A DNA stretch of 11,242 nucleotides from JALQXV01 sp051005235 (GTDB lineage Bacteria; Patescibacteriota; Saccharimonadia; Saccharimonadales; 2-12-FULL-41-12): the NCBI GenBank assembly GCA_051005235.1, contig JBPCJO010000037.1, positions 1 through 11,242 of the forward strand. Direction: 5' to 3'. Below the pieces are notes generated by a model, which saw only the letters and a list, made by a program, of their open reading frames with translations, did no database searches and had not been told where the DNA came from. A program made the translations under genes and the position numbers. Positions 7,521 to 11,242 of the stretch are shown here, one piece after another; position 1 is the stretch's first letter, and each line of letters begins with the position of its first letter.

Positions 7521-8798
7521 ATGTCATATATAAAACAGATTTTTATTGTGTTGGCACTATGCTTAATAAGCGGTAGTTTCGTTTTTAGTCCTAACATTGA
7601 AGCAATGTCGGTAGAACAGAGAAATTTATACCGAAAGGGAATCCAGTATTACGAAAAGGTAACCTGTGAGACTTTAGCAGATGACGCGGCTGCCGCGGAT
7701 GCTGGAGCTACAGCAGAACCTCCCGCTGTATCGTCTCAGTGCCAGTGTAATGTTAGTGGAGGAGGTGGTGGCGGTCCAATTGATTTAACTGGCTCTGACA
7801 ACGAAGAGAAAATTTTTAACTTTTTTGTCGGCCAAGGTCTAAAGCCATTCCAGGCTGCAGGTATCATGGGAAATATGTATGAGGAGTCCGGCTTAAACCC
7901 AAGAGCATTACAGCCTGGCACTACTGGCGACGCCCCAATCCCTGGAAGAGGCTATGGATTAGTACAGTGGACATTCCCAGCTCGGCAAGATCCTCTTATA
8001 AAAAAGGCTCGTGACGCAGGCAAAAAAGTTTACGACTTAGGCATACAACTTGGGTATGTTATTGATGAACTTAATGGTACCCATCAGCGCGCTTTTGCTG
8101 AATTAAAGAAAAGTACAAACAGCGACCAGGCAACAGAAGCCATCGAAATACATTACGAAACACACGCCGGCGTCCCTAGTGGAAACCTGCATCAAATCCG
8201 TAAAGATAAAGCCGCTGAGTTTCTCACAAAATACGGCTCAGGCACACCTTCTAGCCCAGGTGCCACAACGCCCGAGGCTTCTCCTTCAAGCGGTAGCTGC
8301 GGGACAGGTAGCGACGGGGGCGGGGACGGCGGCGGAACAGTAGGGGCCTATGAAGGTACAGCCGCCGAGGCGGCCCAAGAGTTACTCGACAATCCTGGTA
8401 TTACTATTTTTGACGATAAGAACCTAATACAACAAGCGGCGGATGGCCAAAAAACCCCCTTAGACCCAGAGCTTATAAAGTTCTTGGCGGCAATGGCAAA
8501 AACACACAAATTTGGCATCTCTTCACTATATCGCGGACCATGTAGCGACAGTAATCACTGCGTAGGCAAGGCCGCCGATATAAACCCCACTATTGACGGC
8601 CAGACAATATCGTACACAGAAAACAATGCCAAAATTCAAAAATTTATTGATGATGCAGCCAAGTTATTAGGTACAACCTGCGAGAATGGTGTACCTAACC
8701 AAGCATATGTCACTAAAACAAAGGCCAATGGCAGTAAGTGCGAAGTTTTTCTTGATATAGGTACCGGGCCGCATGTTCACTTGGCAGTAGCATCATAA
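7521..8798 (+). CDS. Secreted two-domain cell wall hydrolase: phage-tail-type lysozyme plus M15/LAS-type metallopeptidase
   Basis: 425 residues. A signal peptide is clear: K5, hydrophobic 6-22, likely cleavage near Ala28 (SPNIEA). After a six-Gly run (80-85), residues 94-239 match the phage tail lysozyme family: FNFFVGQGLKPFQAAGIMGN, the EESGLNP motif with probable catalytic Glu122, then GYGLVQWTFPAR. It should cleave the glycan strand. A Gly/Ser/Pro linker (about 240-285) leads to a C-terminal domain from about 312: SLYRGP, then HCVGKAADI with His346 and Asp353 (H-x6-D), and PHVHLAV with His418 and His420. H-x6-D plus HxH is the zinc signature of the LAS peptidases (M15 D,D-carboxypeptidase/endopeptidase type), so it should cut the peptide stem. 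Together it resembles a VirB1-like wall-opening enzyme. AAGG at 7508-7511, nine bases before the ATG, is a good ribosome site overlapping the upstream gene end. Which peptide bond is cut cannot be told. Confidence 0.85.
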   Translation: MSYIKQIFIVLALCLISGSFVFSPNIEAMSVEQRNLYRKGIQYYEKVTCETLADDAAAADAGATAEPPAVSSQCQCNVSGGGGGGPIDLTGSDNEEKIFNFFVGQGLKPFQAAGIMGNMYEESGLNPRALQPGTTGDAPIPGRGYGLVQWTFPARQDPLIKKARDAGKKVYDLGIQLGYVIDELNGTHQRAFAELKKSTNSDQATEAIEIHYETHAGVPSGNLHQIRKDKAAEFLTKYGSGTPSSPGATTPEASPSSGSCGTGSDGGGDGGGTVGAYEGTAAEAAQELLDNPGITIFDDKNLIQQAADGQKTPLDPELIKFLAAMAKTHKFGISSLYRGPCSDSNHCVGKAADINPTIDGQTISYTENNAKIQKFIDDAAKLLGTTCENGVPNQAYVTKTKANGSKCEVFLDIGTGPHVHLAVAS

Positions 8799-8806
8799 AA
8801 AATTAA

Positions 8807-8813
8807 TTGAGGA
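8807..8813 (+). promoter_or_regulatory. Ribosome binding site that decides the start of the last operon gene
   Basis: TTGAGGA ends five bases before the ATG at 8819. An in-frame TTG at 8807 is part of this site itself and is therefore an unlikely start; using it would add only four residues before the ATG. Confidence 0.6.
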
Positions 8814-8818
8814 TACAT

Positions 8819-10393
8819 ATGCAAGAAGATTACTCACCCCAACCAATAATCCAAGCTAAATATATTCGCGCAATAATGATTGTAGCTGGCTTGCTGTTGC
8901 TGTCTACCTTATTTTTACTATGGATGCATAATAATGCGTTTGTAAAAATTACCGTCAGCAATACTACTAACCAACCGTATGATTACAAAATTGTTGACCA
9001 AAAAACCGGCAAGACAATTCATTCAGAAAGCAAGTCAGGAAGTGTAAAAAAGCGAGTCTCAAAAGGCAGCTATGAAGTTTTAGTTTTTCAAAACGGGACG
9101 AGCTACTATAAAGTGATTAATACTGGCTCCTTCTTATCAACCACCGCTATTAAAGCAGAGCTGCAGCCAGAAAATAATCGCAGCTTTGTTGGCAACTTCC
9201 CCGACACATGCCCTTACTATGCCCAGGACTTATTATACTCCTACGACTGTGAAGGAAATTCCGATGCGTTAAAGATTCATCTACCTGCTACAAATAAAGC
9301 GCCCACAGCCGCCAGTGTGGTCGATGACGCACTAAGGGGCCTAACCATTACAGGCATATATCCGGCCGGTGGCAAAAATCTAGTCCTTTTGAGTGGGCGC
9401 AACCCGGTAGGGTCAAGCGACGGCAGGGCATTGATTTCTGAGCTACGTCCAGATTTTTCACTAATAGATTCTGTAGTGCCGACAGGCATAGAAGATAAAC
9501 AATACTATAAAATAGTCGCCTATAAAGAAGGCTTTGTTTTATACAATAACGAGTTTACCGATGTTTTATATTATCCAAGTTTAGGCGCAAAGCCAGAAAA
9601 GATAAGCTTTGAAAAACCCAATGACGATAAATTACAGCCGTTTGAGTTGATCGCAAAAAATGATACTTTGGCTGCAATCTACTCTTATCCTTATGACGAA
9701 AGGAATTTTGGTGAGAATCAAACTTCTAACGATGACAGGGTAGAGGTAACGAAAGGTAAGACCGTATACCAGGTAATAAAAAATGGTGAGCGCAAAGATT
9801 TTACATTTGTAGGGGGATACACCCGCGCTATACTGTGTGGCCAAAATAATTTATGTATATTAAATGGTGCGAGACTCACGGTTTACGACATTGCTGGCAA
9901 AAAACAAAAAGAATTATTTACCGTACAGGAAGTTAGAGAAATTCTAACCGATAACGATAAACTAGTTATCGTGCGCGAAAAAGAAGTTTTGAGTATGGAT
10001 ATTGCGTCACGCACCGGCGTAGTTGGATATAGTTATGGCGACTATATTTCTTGCGGTGGCCACGGGGTTCCCAGCGGCGGTTATTTGCTTTGCATAGGTG
10101 GTCCAAAAGAGACTAAGTCTACGCTCTACATTGACACTAAAAAGGCGAACACCGACAGCATAGACAAAAAAGTATTATCAATTGCGGACCAACCCTATAT
10201 TGACACAGTGTCCGTATATAAATCTTTTATATACATCGTTCCAAATCTAGGTGAGCCCATCTACGATCCGGCGGCAAAAGGCTACCTACCTGATCCTGGT
10301 GTTCGCCAAAAAACAGCTCTAGATATAAATAAGCTTATTGATGGACTAAATATCGACCGAAAACAATATACGATTATAAATACTCAGCCCTAG
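8819..10393 (+). CDS. Membrane-anchored extracytoplasmic protein with beta-rich (possibly propeller) domain, unknown function
   Basis: 524 residues from ATG 8819. Residues 1-17 are cytoplasmic, 18-36 form one strong membrane segment, and everything after should face outside. Residues about 40-120 look like a small beta-sandwich (FVKITVSNTTNQPYDYKIVD ... KGSYEVLVFQNG), similar in rhythm to PEGA/Ig-like surface domains. From about 130 the chain alternates short hydrophobic strands with polar turns in repeats of roughly 40-50 residues (LVLLSGRN, FVLYNNEF, LAAIYSYPYD, LCILNGARLTVYD, LVIVREKEVLSMD, YLLCIGGP, FIYIVPN), which is what a beta-propeller looks like; no repeat motif is strict enough to name a family. 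Paired cysteines (TCPYYA, YDCEG, LCGQNNLC) suit an oxidising exterior. It is the last gene of the run, 20 bases after the hydrolase stop, and its 3' end overlaps the convergent toxin gene. A binding or adhesion role at the machine's outer face is an inference. Confidence 0.75.
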   Translation: MQEDYSPQPIIQAKYIRAIMIVAGLLLLSTLFLLWMHNNAFVKITVSNTTNQPYDYKIVDQKTGKTIHSESKSGSVKKRVSKGSYEVLVFQNGTSYYKVINTGSFLSTTAIKAELQPENNRSFVGNFPDTCPYYAQDLLYSYDCEGNSDALKIHLPATNKAPTAASVVDDALRGLTITGIYPAGGKNLVLLSGRNPVGSSDGRALISELRPDFSLIDSVVPTGIEDKQYYKIVAYKEGFVLYNNEFTDVLYYPSLGAKPEKISFEKPNDDKLQPFELIAKNDTLAAIYSYPYDERNFGENQTSNDDRVEVTKGKTVYQVIKNGERKDFTFVGGYTRAILCGQNNLCILNGARLTVYDIAGKKQKELFTVQEVREILTDNDKLVIVREKEVLSMDIASRTGVVGYSYGDYISCGGHGVPSGGYLLCIGGPKETKSTLYIDTKKANTDSIDKKVLSIADQPYIDTVSVYKSFIYIVPNLGEPIYDPAAKGYLPDPGVRQKTALDINKLIDGLNIDRKQYTIINTQP

Positions 10394-10820
10394 CAGCCAG
10401 CCCCAACACCTTAACTGCGTCCTTCAACCCTAAGATTTTAAACTCGGGGGCTACTATATCTATGAGTTTTACATCGTTGGTCACAAAATAATCGTACGGT
10501 GTTGTACGGGCGGAGACTAAATGAATCGCGTCGGGTGTGGTGACCTTGCTTTCTCTGCGGAGGGCGGCTGCTGCTAGTAGCAACCCTCGGTTGAGGGCAA
10601 TAAATGTTACTCCTGCTCTGTCCAGCAGCTGCTGGCTGTTGGCAACTTGAGTTTTGTCCATTTTTTTACCAGACAACACCTCAAGATATACTAGTTCGGA
10701 GGCAACACCAGAGATGGCTCCGCTTTCTACCGCCTTTAGTAGGTGTAGAGAGTCGAACCCAAACTCCGGGTGGGCGTTGAGGGCGTAGATAAAGATGTTG
10801 CTGTCAAAGGCAAGTGTCAT
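10374..10820 (-). CDS. vapC: PIN-domain ribonuclease toxin (VapC type)
   Basis: 148 residues from the ATG at 10818-10820; an upstream in-frame ATG would place 19 non-family residues (TRQRTSAPNETSG) before the conserved MTLAFDSNIF start, so the short form is chosen. PIN-domain acidic residues are in place: Asp6 (AFDSNIF), Glu47 (or Glu42) in SELVYLEVL, Asp97 in TPDAIHLVSA, and Asp116 in FVTNDVKL. These bind the metal ions used to cleave RNA, and VapC toxins commonly cut tRNA or rRNA to stop translation. The length suits the family, and it appears intact. The start overlaps the antitoxin gene end by 17 bases, the usual coupling for such pairs. The 3' end overlaps the convergent T4SS operon gene by 20 bases. 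The RNA target cannot be predicted. Confidence 0.87.
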   Translation of the reverse strand: MTLAFDSNIFIYALNAHPEFGFDSLHLLKAVESGAISGVASELVYLEVLSGKKMDKTQVANSQQLLDRAGVTFIALNRGLLLAAAALRRESKVTTPDAIHLVSARTTPYDYFVTNDVKLIDIVAPEFKILGLKDAVKVLGLAARAEYL

Positions 10821-11049
10821 CGTCCCACTCGTCTCGTTGGGCGCGGACGTCCGTTGCCGGGTCGGCACTCCACACACCTTTTACGCTGCCGTATAGTTTG
10901 TCTAGTTCTGAGTGGGTACTAATTTCTAGCACGCCTGTCTTGGCTGCTTTATAAATTCGTAGTTTTTGACCGGGGCGCATATCTAGTTCGCGGCGCAGTT
11001 CTTTAGGTATTACCACTTGATATTTGCTCGAAAGGGTTATGGTTTTCAT
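10804..11049 (-). CDS. vapB: AbrB/SpoVT-type antitoxin (VapB)
   Basis: 81 residues from ATG 11047-11049. Residues 1-45 (MKTITLSSKYQVVIPKELRR ... DMRPGQKLRIYK) are a typical AbrB/SpoVT swapped-hairpin DNA-binding domain. The C-terminal 35 residues, ending in the acidic RDEWDDDTCL, should wrap and inhibit the PIN toxin. A longer start at 11085 would add MTIVLRFVMIYV, but those codons lie in the promoter, so ATG 11049 is chosen. Stop is TGA, the only TGA gene stop in the window. Autoregulation is expected: the DNA-binding domain is directly downstream of a cluster of inverted and direct AACGTAA-type elements. An AbrB-fold antitoxin with a PIN toxin is a common VapBC combination. Confidence 0.88.
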   Translation of the reverse strand: MKTITLSSKYQVVIPKELRRELDMRPGQKLRIYKAAKTGVLEISTHSELDKLYGSVKGVWSADPATDVRAQRDEWDDDTCL

Positions 11050-11106
11050 AACGTAAATCATAACAAAACGTAAGACGATTGTCAACGTTTTACGTTTAAA
11101 GTTGAC
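11050..11106. promoter_or_regulatory. Probable VapB/VapBC operator cluster over the promoter
   Basis: Plus-strand AACGTAA occurs at 11050-11056 and 11067-11073, exactly 17 bases apart; the inverted form TTACGTT is at 11090-11096, and palindromic AACGTT at 11084-11089. The ACGT cores at 11051, 11068 and 11085 are on a 17-base step. A 26-base inverted repeat (arms 11081-11089 and 11098-11106, eight of nine positions paired) covers the -35. One element lies between -10 and start codon, one in the spacer, two at and behind the -35, a natural layout for repression by the antitoxin. Binding is inferred. Confidence 0.6.
11057..11085 (-). promoter_or_regulatory. Sigma70-type promoter of vapBC, predicted leaderless
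   Basis: On the minus strand TTGACA (11080-11085, exact -35 consensus) is followed by a 17-base spacer and TATGAT (11057-11062, one mismatch to the -10 consensus). Seven bases separate the -10 from the vapB ATG, so transcription should begin at or within a base of the start codon, giving a leaderless mRNA without a Shine-Dalgarno site. Both boxes and the spacer are read directly; the start point is inferred from normal -10 to +1 distance. Confidence 0.8.
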
Positions 11107-11113
11107 TTACTTC

Positions 11114-11242
11114 TTAAATCGCGATCACACTATACCCATCACTAAAATTAGCAATCACCGAGTCGGCGTCGGTGGTCGTAATAATCGTCTGGTAGTCTTT
11201 TAAAAGCTTGGTTAGCGCCCGGCGCCGTGCGCCGTCTAGTTC
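11114..11242 (-). CDS. recF: RecF C-terminus (5' partial at window edge)
   Basis: The last 42 residues of a minus-strand gene enter from the right edge and stop at TAA (11114-11116). They begin ELDGARRRAL and continue LLKDYQTIITTTDADSV. This matches the C-terminal signature of RecF: the end of the SELD D-loop region with the RR pair, then a QTxITTTD segment holding the switch residues of this SMC-like ABC ATPase. RecF loads RecA at gaps in single-stranded DNA together with RecO and RecR. The gene lies upstream of vapB on the same strand, with the vapBC promoter in the 64-base gap and no terminator visible between them, so some read-through into vapBC is possible. Only the tail is visible, so a related RecF-like ATPase cannot be fully excluded. 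Confidence 0.78.
   Translation of the reverse strand, partial: ELDGARRRALTKLLKDYQTIITTTDADSVIANFSDGYSVIAI

Noticed and set aside
7554..7562. Possible lipobox around Cys14 of the two-domain hydrolase
   Set aside because: The residue before Cys is Leu, not the small residue needed by the lipobox, and a normal signal peptide cleavage near Ala28 explains the N-terminus.
10394..10440. Terminator between the convergent transcription units
   Set aside because: Searched by eye on both strands; no stem followed by a T-run was found, so none is called.
10567..10582. Near-palindrome around GCTGCTAGTAGC
   Set aside because: It falls in the vapC coding region over Ala-rich codons; no sign of a site or terminator.
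10804..10806. UGA recoding as in Absconditabacteria/Gracilibacteria
   Set aside because: The TGA ends vapB right where the overlapping vapC starts, at normal length; every other gene is complete under standard bacterial stops.

Overview
The window looks like a chromosomal segment from a Candidatus Saccharibacteria (TM7) or related Patescibacteria/CPR genome. This rests on gene content: a PrgI-family protein, a separate VirB4 N-terminal-like protein, a VirB4 ATPase and a very large CHAP-domain membrane protein in a row is an order I associate with that group. It is an inference; there is no rRNA or other phylogenetic marker here. TAA, TAG and TGA all appear as gene stops, so there is no sign of the UGA-to-Gly recoding found in some CPR lineages.

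Layout. Positions 1-10393 hold seven plus-strand genes with very short gaps or a one-base overlap, consistent with one operon. In order: (1) a PrgI-family membrane protein cut by the left edge, with a long polar tail; (2) a VirB4/TraC N-terminal-like protein; (3) the VirB4 ATPase with intact Walker A and B motifs, overlapping gene 2 by one base; (4) a 1053-residue membrane protein ending in a CHAP amidase/endopeptidase domain; (5) a small single-pass membrane protein; (6) a secreted two-domain wall hydrolase (phage-tail-type lysozyme plus an M15/LAS-type metallopeptidase); (7) a membrane-anchored protein with a large extracytoplasmic beta-rich domain. Positions 10374-11049 hold a minus-strand VapBC-type toxin-antitoxin pair, convergent with the operon and overlapping its last gene by 20 bases. 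Its promoter is near-consensus, lies over a cluster of AACGTAA/TTACGTT elements, and predicts a leaderless antitoxin mRNA. The last 129 bases are the 3' end of a minus-strand recF-like gene.

How it fits together. Genes 1-3 are the inner-membrane energising core of a type IV secretion-like machine. Genes 4 and 6 supply three predicted peptidoglycan-cutting activities (CHAP, lysozyme, LAS metallopeptidase). Genes 5 and 7 are anchored proteins facing outward. The simplest reading is a wall-penetrating secretion or host-contact apparatus of a monoderm-like cell. Coupling protein, VirB8/VirB10-like parts, pilin and relaxase are not in this window, so substrate and direction of transport cannot be read from it. 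Genes 5-7 look more AT-rich than genes 1-4, hinting at a different history or selection for the hydrolase/surface module. No intergenic stretch over 300 bases exists; I found no tRNA, rRNA, CRISPR array, insertion sequence or convincing terminator.
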